From: Auanema rhodensis
Taxonomy: Eukaryota > Nematoda > Chromadorea > Rhabditida > Rhabditidae
Length of the DNA stretch: 64,000 nt
Direction: 5' to 3'
Assembly (NCBI GenBank): GCA_964057225.1
Contig: OZ059898.1
Span: 18,763,267 to 18,827,266 of the forward strand
Shown piece after piece: positions 50,501 to 61,747 of the stretch. The notes under the pieces are model-generated. The model was given only the letters and a program-made list of their open reading frames with translations, was not told where the DNA came from and searched no databases. A program made the position numbers and the translations under genes. Position 1 is the first letter of the stretch; each line of letters opens with the position of its first letter.

Positions 50501-53500
50501 ATTCCCCATGTCCATATTAGTCTAAAAACAAATTTTTATTGATATTGGTGCATGGCAACCATGACTTTGAAATTTACGTGTACTTTAATTTATGCTAATT
50601 AAGTGTACACATGATGTGCACTTGGTATGTAACTCGCTTCACGAGAAAGATAAAAAGGTGCGGTTTTCAAATTTAGATTTCGCGTGTCCATATTAGTCTA
50701 AAAACAAATTTTTATTGATATTGGTGCATGGTAACCATGACTTTAAAATTTACGTGTACTTTAATTTATGCTAATTAAGTGTACACGTGATGTGCACTTG
50801 GTATGTAACTCGCTTCACGAGAAAGATAAAAAGGTGCGGTTTTCAAATTTAGATTCCGCATGTCCATATTAGTCTAAAAACAAATTTTTATTGATATTGG
50901 TGCATGGCAACCATGACTTTAAAATTTACGTGTACTTTAATTTATGCTAATTAAGTGTACACGTGATGTGCACTTGGAATGTAACTCGCTTCACGTGAAA
51001 GATAAATGGATGCGGTTTTCAAAATTAGATTCCTCATGTTCATATTAGTCTAAAAACGAATTTTTATTGATATTGATGCATGGTAACCATGACTTTAAAA
51101 TTTACGTGAACTTTAATTTATGCTAATTAAGTGTACACGTGATGTGCACTTGGAATGTAACTCGCTTCACGTGAAAGATAAAGAGATGCGGTTTTCAAAA
51201 TTAGATTCCCCATGTCCATATTAGTCTAAAAACAAATTTTTATTGATATTGGTGCATGGTAACCATGACTTTGAAATTTACGTGAACTTTAATTTATGCT
51301 AATTAAGTGTACACATGATGTGCACTTGGTATGTAACTCGCTTCACGAGAAAGATAAAAAGATGCGGTTTTCAAATTTAGATTTCGCGTGTCCATATTAG
51401 TCTAAAAACAAATTTTTATTGATATTGGTGCATGGTAACCATGACTTTGAAATTTACGTGAACTTTAATTTATGCTAATTAAGTGTACACGTGATGTGCA
51501 CTTGGTATGTAACTCGCTTCACGTGAAAGATAAAGAGATGCGGTTTTCAAAATTAGATTCCTCATGTTCATATTAGTCTAAAAGCGAATTTTTATTGATA
51601 TTGATGCATGGTAACCATGACTTTAAAATTTACGTGAACTTTAATTTATGCTAATTAAGTGTACACATGATGTGCACTTGGTATGTAACTCGCTTCACGT
51701 CAAAGATAAAGAGATGCGGTTTTCAAAATTAGATTCCACATGTCCATATTAGTCTAAAAACAAATTTTTATCGATATTGGTGCATGGTAACCATGACTTT
51801 GAAATTTACGTGAACTTTAATTTATGCTAATTAAGTGTACACATGATGTGCATTTGGTATGTAACTCGCTTCACGTGAAAGATAAAGAGATGCGGTTTTC
51901 AAAATTAGATTCCGCATGTCCATATTAGTCTAAAAACAAATTTTTATTGATATTGGTGCATGGTAACCATGACTTTGAAATTTACGTGAACTTTAATTTA
52001 TGCTAATTAAGTGTACACGTGATGTGCACTTGGTATGTAACTCGCTTCACGTGAAAGATAAAGAGATGCGGTTTTCAAAATTAGATTCCGCATGTCCATA
52101 TTAGTCTAAAAACAAATTTTTATTGATATTGGTGCATGGTAACCATGACTTTGAAATTTACGTGAACTTTAATTTATGCTAATTAAGTGTACACGTGATG
52201 TGCACTTGGTATGTAACTCGCTTCACGTGAAAGATAAAGAGATGCGGTTTTCAAAATTAGATTCCTCATGTTCATATTAGTCTAAAAGCGAATTTTTATT
52301 GATATTGATGCATGGTAACCATGACTTTAAAATTTACGTGAACTTTAATTTATGCTAATTAAGTGTACACATGATGTGCACTTGGTATGTAACTCGCTTC
52401 ACGTCAAAGATAAAGAGATGCGGTTTTCAAAATTAGATTCCCCATGTCCATATTAGTCTAAAAACAAATTTTTATCGATATTGGTGCATGGTAACCATGA
52501 CTTTGAAATTTACGTGAACTTTAATTTATGCTAATTAAGTGTACACATGATGTGCATTTGGTATGTAACTCGCTTCACGTGAAAGATAAAGAGATGCGGT
52601 TTTCAAAATTAGATTCCGCATGTCCATATTAGTCTAAAAACAAATTTTTATTGATATTGGTGCATGGTAACCATGACTTTGAAATTTACGTGAACTTTAA
52701 TTTATGCTAATTAAGTGTACACGTGATGTGCACTTGGTATGTAACTCGCTTCACGTGAAAGATAAAGAGATGCGGTTTTCAAAATTAGATTCCGCATGTC
52801 CATATTAGTCTAAAAACAAATTTTTATTGATATTGGTGCATGGTAACCATGACTTTGAAATTTACGTGAACTTTAATTTATGCTAATTAAGTGTACACAT
52901 GATGTGCACTTGGTATGTAACTCGCTTCACGTGAAAGATAAAGAGATGCGGTTTTCAAAATTAGATTCCCCATGTCCATATTAGTCTAAAAACATATTTT
53001 TATTGATATTGGTGCATGGTAACCATGACTTTAAAATTTACGTGTACTTTAATTTATGCTAATTAAGTGTACACATGATGTGCACTTGGTATGTAACTCG
53101 CTTCACGTGAAAGATAAAGTGATGCGGTTTTCAAAATTAGATTCCCCATGTCCATATTAGTCTAAAAACATATTTTTATTGATATTGGTGCATGGTAACC
53201 ATGACTTTAAAATTTACGTGTACTTTAATTTATGCTAATTAAGTGTACACATGATGTGCACTTGGTATGTAACTCGCTTCACGTGAAAGATAAAGAGATG
53301 CGGTTTTCAAAATTAGATTCCCCATGTCCATATTAGTCTAAAAACATATTTTTATTGATATTGGTGCATGGTAACCATGACTTTAAAATTTACGTGTACT
53401 TTAATTTATGCTAATTAAGTGTACACATGATGTGCACTTGGTATGTAACTCGCTTCACGTGAAAGATAAAGAGATGCGGTTTTCAAAATTAGATTCCCCA

Positions 53501-54906
53501 TGTCCATATTAGTCTAAAAACATATTTTTATTGATATTGGTGCATGGTAACCATGACTTTAAAATTTACGTGTACTTTAATTTATGCTAATTAAGTGTAC
53601 ACATGATGTGCACTTGGTATGTAACTCGCTTCACGTGAAAGATAAAGTGATGCGGTTTTCAAAATTAGATTCCGCATGTCCATATTAGTCTAAAAACAAA
53701 TTTTTATTGATATTGGTGCATGGTAACCATGACTTTGAAATTTACGTGAACTTTAATTTATGCTAATTAAGTGTACACATGATGTGCACTTGGTATGTAA
53801 CTCGCTTCACGTGAAAGATAAAGAGATGCGGTTTTCAAAATTAGATTCCCCATGTCCATATTAGTCTAAAAACATATTTTTATTGATATTGGTGCATGGT
53901 AACCATGACTTTGAAATTTACGTGAACTTTAATTTATGCTAATTAAGTGTACACATGATGTGCACTTGGTATGTAACTCGCTTCACGTGAAAGATAAAGA
54001 GATGCGGTTTTCAAAATTAGATTCCCCATGTCCATATTAGTCTAAAAACATATTTTTATTGATATTGGTGCATGGTAACCATGACTTTAAAATTTACGTG
54101 TACTTTAATTTATGCTAATTAAGTGTACACATGATGTGCACTTGGTATGTAACTCGCTTCACGTGAAAGATAAAGAGATGCGGTTTTCAAAATTAGATTC
54201 CGCATGTCCATATTAGTCTAAAAACAAATTTTTATTGATATTGGTGCATGGTAACCATGACTTTGAAATTTACGTGAACTTTAATTTATGCTAATTAAGT
54301 GTACACGTGATGTGCACTTGGTATGTAACTCGCTTCACGTGAAAGATAAAGAGATGCGGTTTTCAAAATTAGATTCCGCATGTCCATATTAGTCTAAAAA
54401 CAAATTTTTATTGATATTGGTGCATGGTAACCATGACTTTGAAATTTACGTGAACTTTAATTTATGCTAATTAAGTGTACACGTGATGTGCACTTGGTAT
54501 GTAACTCGCTTCACGTGAAAGATAAAGAGATGCGGTTTTCAAAATTAGATTCCTCATGTTCATATTAGTCTAAAAGCGAATTTTTATTGATATTGATGCA
54601 TGGTAACCATGACTTTAAAATTTACGTGAACTTTAATTTATGCTAATTAAGTGTACACATGATGTGCACTTGGTATGTAACTCGCTTCACGTCAAAGATA
54701 AAGAGATGCGGTTTTCAAAATTAGATTCCCCATGTCCATATTAGTCTAAAAACAAATTTTTATCGATATTGGTGCATGGTAACCATGACTTTGAAATTTA
54801 CGTGAACTTTAATTTATGCTAATTAAGTGTACACATGATGTGCATTTGGTATGTAACTCGCTTCACGTGAAAGATAAAGAGATGCGGTTTTCAAAATTAG
54901 ATTCCG
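47515..54906 (+). repeat. 42-monomer segmental duplication, copy 2
   Basis: I compared each monomer's variant markers with those 7,392 bp upstream and found no difference across the segment. The match continues to about 54,937, where the sequence has 'tttttattga' instead of 'tttttaataa'. Copies this alike at many independent sites point to a very recent single duplication. It also inserts about 3 kb of inner-family monomers (47.5-50.4 kb) between outer-family stretches. Confidence 0.93.
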
Positions 54907-55438
54907 CATGTCCATATTAGTCTAAAAACAAATTTTTATTGATATTGGTGCATGGTAACCATGACTTTGAAATTTACGTGAACTTTAATTTATGCTAATT
55001 AAGTGTACACGTGATGTGCACTTGGTATGTAACTCGCTTCACGTGAAAGATAAAGAGATGCGGTTTTCAAAATTAGATTCCGCATGTTCATATTAGTCTA
55101 AAAACGAATTTTTATTGATATTGATGCATGGTAACCATGACTTTAAAATTTACGTGAACTTTAATTTATGCTAATTAAGTGTACACGTGATGTGCACTTG
55201 GAATGTAACTCGCTTCACGTGAAAGATAAAGAGATGCGGTTTTCAAAATTAGATTCCCCATGTCCATATTAGTCTAAAAACATATTTTTATTGATATTGG
55301 TGCATGGTAACCATGACTTTAAAATTTACGTGTACTTTAATTTATGCTAATTAAGTGTACACATGATGTGCACTTGGTATGTAACTCGCTTCACGTGAAA
55401 GATAAAGTGATGCGGTTTTCAAAATTAGATTCCCCATG
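54907..55438 (+). repeat. Linker monomers between two large duplications
   Basis: Three monomers lie between the 7,392-bp and 3,169-bp duplications. One has a hybrid start: a 'ccgcatg' end followed by 'ttcatattag' and 'aacgaa' near 55,085, a combination usually seen with 'cctcatg'. It may record an exchange junction. Confidence 0.7.
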
Positions 55439-58400
55439 TCCATATTAGTCTTAAAAACAAATTTTTATTGATATTGGTGCATGGTAACCATGACTTTGAA
55501 ATTTACGTGAACTTTAATTTATGCTAATTAAGTGTACACGTGATGTGCACTTGGTATGTAACTCGCTTCACGTGAAAGATAAAGAGATGCGGTTTTCAAA
55601 ATTAGATTCCCCATGTCCATATTAGTCTAAAAACAAATTTTTATTGATATTGGTGCATGGTAACCATGACTTTGAAATTTACGTGAACTTTAATTTATGC
55701 TAATTAAGTGTACACGTGATGTGCACTTGGTATGTAACTCGCTTCACGTGAAAGATAAAGAGATGCGGTTTTCAAAATTAGATTCCCCATGTCCATATTA
55801 GTCTAAAAACAAATTTTTATTGATATTGGTGCATGGTAACCATGACTTTGAAATTTACGTGAACTTTAATTTATGCTAATTAAGTGTACACATGATGTGC
55901 ACTTGGTATGTAACTCGCTTCACGAGAAAGATAAAAAGATGTGGTTTTCAAATTTCGATTTCGCGTGTCCATATTAGTCTAAAAACAAATTTTTATTGAT
56001 ATTGGTGCATGGTAACCATGACTTTGAAATTTACGTGAACTTTAATTTATGCTAATTAAGTGTACAAGTGATGTGCACTTGGTATGTAACTCGCTTCACG
56101 TGAAAGATAAAGAGATGCGGTTTTCAAAATTAGATTCCCCATGTCCATATTAGTCTAAAAACATATTTTTATTGATATTGGTGCATGGTAACCATGACTT
56201 TAAAATTTACGTGTACTTTAATTTATGCTAATTAAGTGTACACATGATGTGCACTTGGTATGTAACTCGCTTCACGTGAAAGATAAAGAGATGCGGTTTT
56301 CAAAATTAGATTCCCCATGTCCATATTAGTCTAAAAACAAAATTTTATTGATTTTGGTGCATGGCAACCATGACTTTAAAATTTACGTGTACTTTAATTT
56401 ATGCTAATTAAGTGTACACATGATGTGCACTTGGTATGTAACTCGCTTCACGTGAAAGATAAAGTGATGCGGTTTTCAAAATTAGATTCCCCATGTCCAT
56501 ATTAGTCTAAAAACAAATTCTTATTGATATTGGTGCATGGTAACCATGACTTTGAAATTTACGTGAACTTTAATTTATGCTAATTAAGTGTACACATGAT
56601 GTGCACTTGGTATGTAACTCGCTTCACGTGAAAGATAAAGAGATGCGGTTTTCAAAATTAGATTTCGCATGTCCATATTAGTCTAAAAACAAATTTTTAT
56701 TGATATTGGTGCATGGCAACCATGACTTTAAAATTCACGTGTACTTTAATTTATGCTAATTAAGTGTACACATGATGTGCACTTGGTATGTAACTCGCTT
56801 CACGTGAAAGATAAAGAGATGCGGTTTTCAAAATTAGATTCCCCATGTTCATATTAGTCTAAAAACGAATTTTTATTGATATTGGTGCATAACAACCATG
56901 ACTTTAAAATTTACGTGTACTTTAATTTATGCTAATTAAGTGTACACATGATGTGCACTTGGTATGTAACTCGCTTCACGTGAAAGATAAAGTGATGCGG
57001 TTTTCAAAATTAGATTCCGCATGTCCATATTAGTCTAAAAACAAATTTTTATTGATATTGGTGCATGGTAACCATGACTTTGAAATTTACGTGAACTTTA
57101 ATTTATGCTAATTAAGTGTACACGTGATGTGCACTTGGTATGTAACTCGCTTCACGTGAAAGATAAAGAGATGCGGTTTTCAAAATTAGATTCCGCATGT
57201 CCATATTAGTCTAACAACAAATTTTTATTGATATTGGTGCATGGTAACCATGACTTTGAAATTTACGTGAACTTTAATTTATGCTAATCAAGTGTACACA
57301 TGATGTGCACTTGGTATGTAACTCGCTTCACGTGAAAGAGAAAGTGATGCGGTTTTCAAAATTAGATTCCGCATGTCCATATTAGTCTAAAAACAAATTT
57401 TTATTGATATTGGTGCATGGTAACCATGACTTTGAAATTTACGTGAACTTTAATTTATGCTAATTAAGTGTACACATGATGTGCACTTGGTATGTAACTC
57501 GCTTCACGAGAAAGATAAAAAGATGCGGTTTTCAAATTTCGATTTCGCGTGTCCATATTAGTCTAAAAACAAATTTTTATTGATATTGGTGCATGGTAAC
57601 CATGACTTTGAAATTTACGTGAACTTTAATTTATGCTAATTAAGTGTACACGTGATGTGCACTTGGTATGTAACTCGCTTCACGTGAAAGATAAAGAGAT
57701 GCGGTTTTCAAAATTAGATTCCCCATGTCCATATTAGTCTAAAAACATATTTTTATTGATATTGGTGCATGGTAACCATGACTTTAAAATTTACGTGTAC
57801 TTTAATTTATGCTAATTAAGTGTACACATGATGTGCACTTGGTATGTAACTCGCTTCACGAGAAAGATAAAAAGATGTGGTTTTCAAATTTCGATTTCGC
57901 GTGTCCATATTAGTCTAAAAACATATTTTTATTGATATTGGTGCATGGTAACCATGACTTTAAAATTTACGTGTACTTTAATTTATGCTAATTAAGTGTA
58001 CACATGATGTGCACTTGGTATGTAACTCGCTTCACGTGAAAGATAAAGAGATGCGGTTTTCAAAATTAGATTCCCCATGTCCATATTAGTCTAAAAACAA
58101 AATTTTATTGATATTGGTGCATGGCAACCATGACTTTAAAATTTACGTGTACTTTAATTTATGCTAATTAAGTGTACACATGATGTGCACTTGGTATGTA
58201 ACTCGCTTCACGTGAAAGATAAAGTGATGCGGTTTTCAAAATTAGATTCCCCATGTCCATATTAGTCTAAAAACAAATTCTTATTGATATTGGTGCATGG
58301 TAACCATGACTTTGAAATTTACGTGAACTTTAATTTATGCTAATTAAGTGTACACATGATGTGCACTTGGTATGTAACTCGCTTCACGAGAAAGATAAAA

Positions 58401-58578
58401 AGATGTGGTTTTCAAATTTCGATTTCGCGTGTCCATATTAGTCTAAAAACAAATTTTTATTGATATTGGTGCATGGTAACCATGACTTTGAAATTTACGT
58501 GAACTTTAATTTATGCTAATTAAGTGTACACGTGATGTGCACTTGGTATGTAACTCGCTTCACGTGAAAGATAAAGAG
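55410..58578 (+). repeat. 18-monomer (3,169-bp) tandem duplication, copy 1
   Basis: The segment is repeated directly at about 58,579-61,747. Markers at +3,169 are the inserted T (55,452/58,621), 'gtggttttca' (55,941/59,110), 'aattttattgattttgg' (56,341/59,510), 'gcataacaacc' (56,891/60,060), 'ctaacaacaa' (57,211/60,380) and 'aaagagaaag' near 57,337. The odd length, 18 monomers plus one base, results from the insertion. Confidence 0.9.
55439..55615 (+). repeat. 177-bp monomer with a 1-bp insertion
   Basis: The start reads 'tattagtcttaaaaac' with an extra T at 55,451-55,452. The next monomer starts at 55,616, one base later than the preceding register predicts. Confidence 0.92.
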
Positions 58579-61500
58579 ATGCGGTTTTCAAAATTAGATT
58601 CCCCATGTCCATATTAGTCTTAAAAACAAATTTTTATTGATATTGGTGCATGGTAACCATGACTTTGAAATTTACGTGAACTTTAATTTATGCTAATTAA
58701 GTGTACACGTGATGTGCACTTGGTATGTAACTCGCTTCACGTGAAAGATAAAGAGATGCGGTTTTCAAAATTAGATTCCCCATGTCCATATTAGTCTAAA
58801 AACAAATTTTTATTGATATTGGTGCATGGTAACCATGACTTTGAAATTTACGTGAACTTTAATTTATGCTAATTAAGTGTACACGTGATGTGCACTTGGT
58901 ATGTAACTCGCTTCACGTGAAAGATAAAGAGATGCGGTTTTCAAAATTAGATTCCCCATGTCCATATTAGTCTAAAAACAAATTTTTATTGATATTGGTG
59001 CATGGTAACCATGACTTTGAAATTTACGTGAACTTTAATTTATGCTAATTAAGTGTACACATGATGTGCACTTGGTATGTAACTCGCTTCACGAGAAAGA
59101 TAAAAAGATGTGGTTTTCAAATTTCGATTTCGCGTGTCCATATTAGTCTAAAAACAAATTTTTATTGATATTGGTGCATGGTAACCATGACTTTGAAATT
59201 TACGTGAACTTTAATTTATGCTAATTAAGTGTACACGTGATGTGCACTTGGTATGTAACTCGCTTCACGTGAAAGATAAAGAGATGCGGTTTTCAAAATT
59301 AGATTCCCCATGTCCATATTAGTCTAAAAACATATTTTTATTGATATTGGTGCATGGTAACCATGACTTTAAAATTTACGTGTACTTTAATTTATGCTAA
59401 TTAAGTGTACACATGATGTGCACTTGGTATGTAACTCGCTTCACGTGAAAGATAAAGAGATGCGGTTTTCAAAATTAGATTCCCCATGTCCATATTAGTC
59501 TAAAAACAAAATTTTATTGATTTTGGTGCATGGCAACCATGACTTTAAAATTTACGTGTACTTTAATTTATGCTAATTAAGTGTACACATGATGTGCACT
59601 TGGTATGTAACTCGCTTCACGTGAAAGATAAAGTGATGCGGTTTTCAAAATTAGATTCCCCATGTCCATATTAGTCTAAAAACAAATTCTTATTGATATT
59701 GGTGCATGGTAACCATGACTTTGAAATTTACGTGAACTTTAATTTATGCTAATTAAGTGTACACATGATGTGCACTTGGTATGTAACTCGCTTCACGTGA
59801 AAGATAAAGAGATGCGGTTTTCAAAATTAGATTTCGCATGTCCATATTAGTCTAAAAACAAATTTTTATTGATATTGGTGCATGGCAACCATGACTTTAA
59901 AATTCACGTGTACTTTAATTTATGCTAATTAAGTGTACACATGATGTGCACTTGGTATGTAACTCGCTTCACGTGAAAGATAAAGAGATGCGGTTTTCAA
60001 AATTAGATTCCCCATGTTCATATTAGTCTAAAAACGAATTTTTATTGATATTGGTGCATAACAACCATGACTTTAAAATTTACGTGTACTTTAATTTATG
60101 CTAATTAAGTGTACACATGATGTGCACTTGGTATGTAACTCGCTTCACGTGAAAGATAAAGTGATGCGGTTTTCAAAATTAGATTCCGCATGTCCATATT
60201 AGTCTAAAAACAAATTTTTATTGATATTGGTGCATGGTAACCATGACTTTGAAATTTACGTGAACTTTAATTTATGCTAATTAAGTGTACACGTGATGTG
60301 CACTTGGTATGTAACTCGCTTCACGTGAAAGATAAAGAGATGCGGTTTTCAAAATTAGATTCCGCATGTCCATATTAGTCTAACAACAAATTTTTATTGA
60401 TATTGGTGCATGGTAACCATGACTTTGAAATTTACGTGAACTTTAATTTATGCTAATTAAGTGTACACATGATGTGCACTTGGTATGTAACTCGCTTCAC
60501 GTGAAAGAGAAAGTGATGCGGTTTTCAAAATTAGATTCCGCATGTCCATATTAGTCTAAAAACAAATTTTTATTGATATTGGTGCATGGTAACCATGACT
60601 TTGAAATTTACGTGAACTTTAATTTATGCTAATTAAGTGTACACATGATGTGCACTTGGTATGTAACTCGCTTCACGAGAAAGATAAAAAGATGCGGTTT
60701 TCAAATTTCGATTTCGCGTGTCCATATTAGTCTAAAAACAAATTTTTATTGATATTGGTGCATGGTAACCATGACTTTGAAATTTACGTGAACTTTAATT
60801 TATGCTAATTAAGTGTACACGTGATGTGCACTTGGTATGTAACTCGCTTCACGTGAAAGATAAAGAGATGCGGTTTTCAAAATTAGATTCCCCATGTCCA
60901 TATTAGTCTAAAAACATATTTTTATTGATATTGGTGCATGGTAACCATGACTTTAAAATTTACGTGTACTTTAATTTATGCTAATTAAGTGTACACATGA
61001 TGTGCACTTGGTATGTAACTCGCTTCACGAGAAAGATAAAAAGATGTGGTTTTCAAATTTCGATTTCGCGTGTCCATATTAGTCTAAAAACATATTTTTA
61101 TTGATATTGGTGCATGGTAACCATGACTTTAAAATTTACGTGTACTTTAATTTATGCTAATTAAGTGTACACATGATGTGCACTTGGTATGTAACTCGCT
61201 TCACGTGAAAGATAAAGAGATGCGGTTTTCAAAATTAGATTCCCCATGTCCATATTAGTCTAAAAACAAAATTTTATTGATATTGGTGCATGGCAACCAT
61301 GACTTTAAAATTTACGTGTACTTTAATTTATGCTAATTAAGTGTACACATGATGTGCACTTGGTATGTAACTCGCTTCACGTGAAAGATAAAGTGATGCG
61401 GTTTTCAAAATTAGATTCCCCATGTCCATATTAGTCTAAAAACAAATTCTTATTGATATTGGTGCATGGTAACCATGACTTTGAAATTTACGTGAACTTT

Positions 61501-61747
61501 AATTTATGCTAATTAAGTGTACACATGATGTGCACTTGGTATGTAACTCGCTTCACGAGAAAGATAAAAAGATGTGGTTTTCAAATTTCGATTTCGCGTG
61601 TCCATATTAGTCTAAAAACAAATTTTTATTGATATTGGTGCATGGTAACCATGACTTTGAAATTTACGTGAACTTTAATTTATGCTAATTAAGTGTACAC
61701 GTGATGTGCACTTGGTATGTAACTCGCTTCACGTGAAAGATAAAGAG
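58579..61747 (+). repeat. 18-monomer tandem duplication, copy 2
   Basis: The match to copy 1 runs to about 61,788, where copy 2 is followed by 'ctaaaaacatatt' without the inserted base. The two copies are nearly identical; copy 1 has 'gctaatcaag' near 57,289 where copy 2 has 'gctaattaag'. Confidence 0.9.
58608..58784 (+). repeat. Second 177-bp monomer with the same insertion
   Basis: An extra T at 58,620-58,621 repeats the insertion at 55,451, as expected from the 3,169-bp duplication. From 58,785 onward the register equals that at the left end of the window (1+176n). Confidence 0.92.

Noticed and set aside
40123-54906. Assembly error as the default explanation for the 7.4-kb identical copies
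   Set aside because: It cannot be excluded from sequence alone, but the copies sit in different flanks with a clear breakpoint (40,122/47,514 and about 47,546/54,938), and other young duplications of various sizes occur in the same array; I keep a real duplication as more likely.
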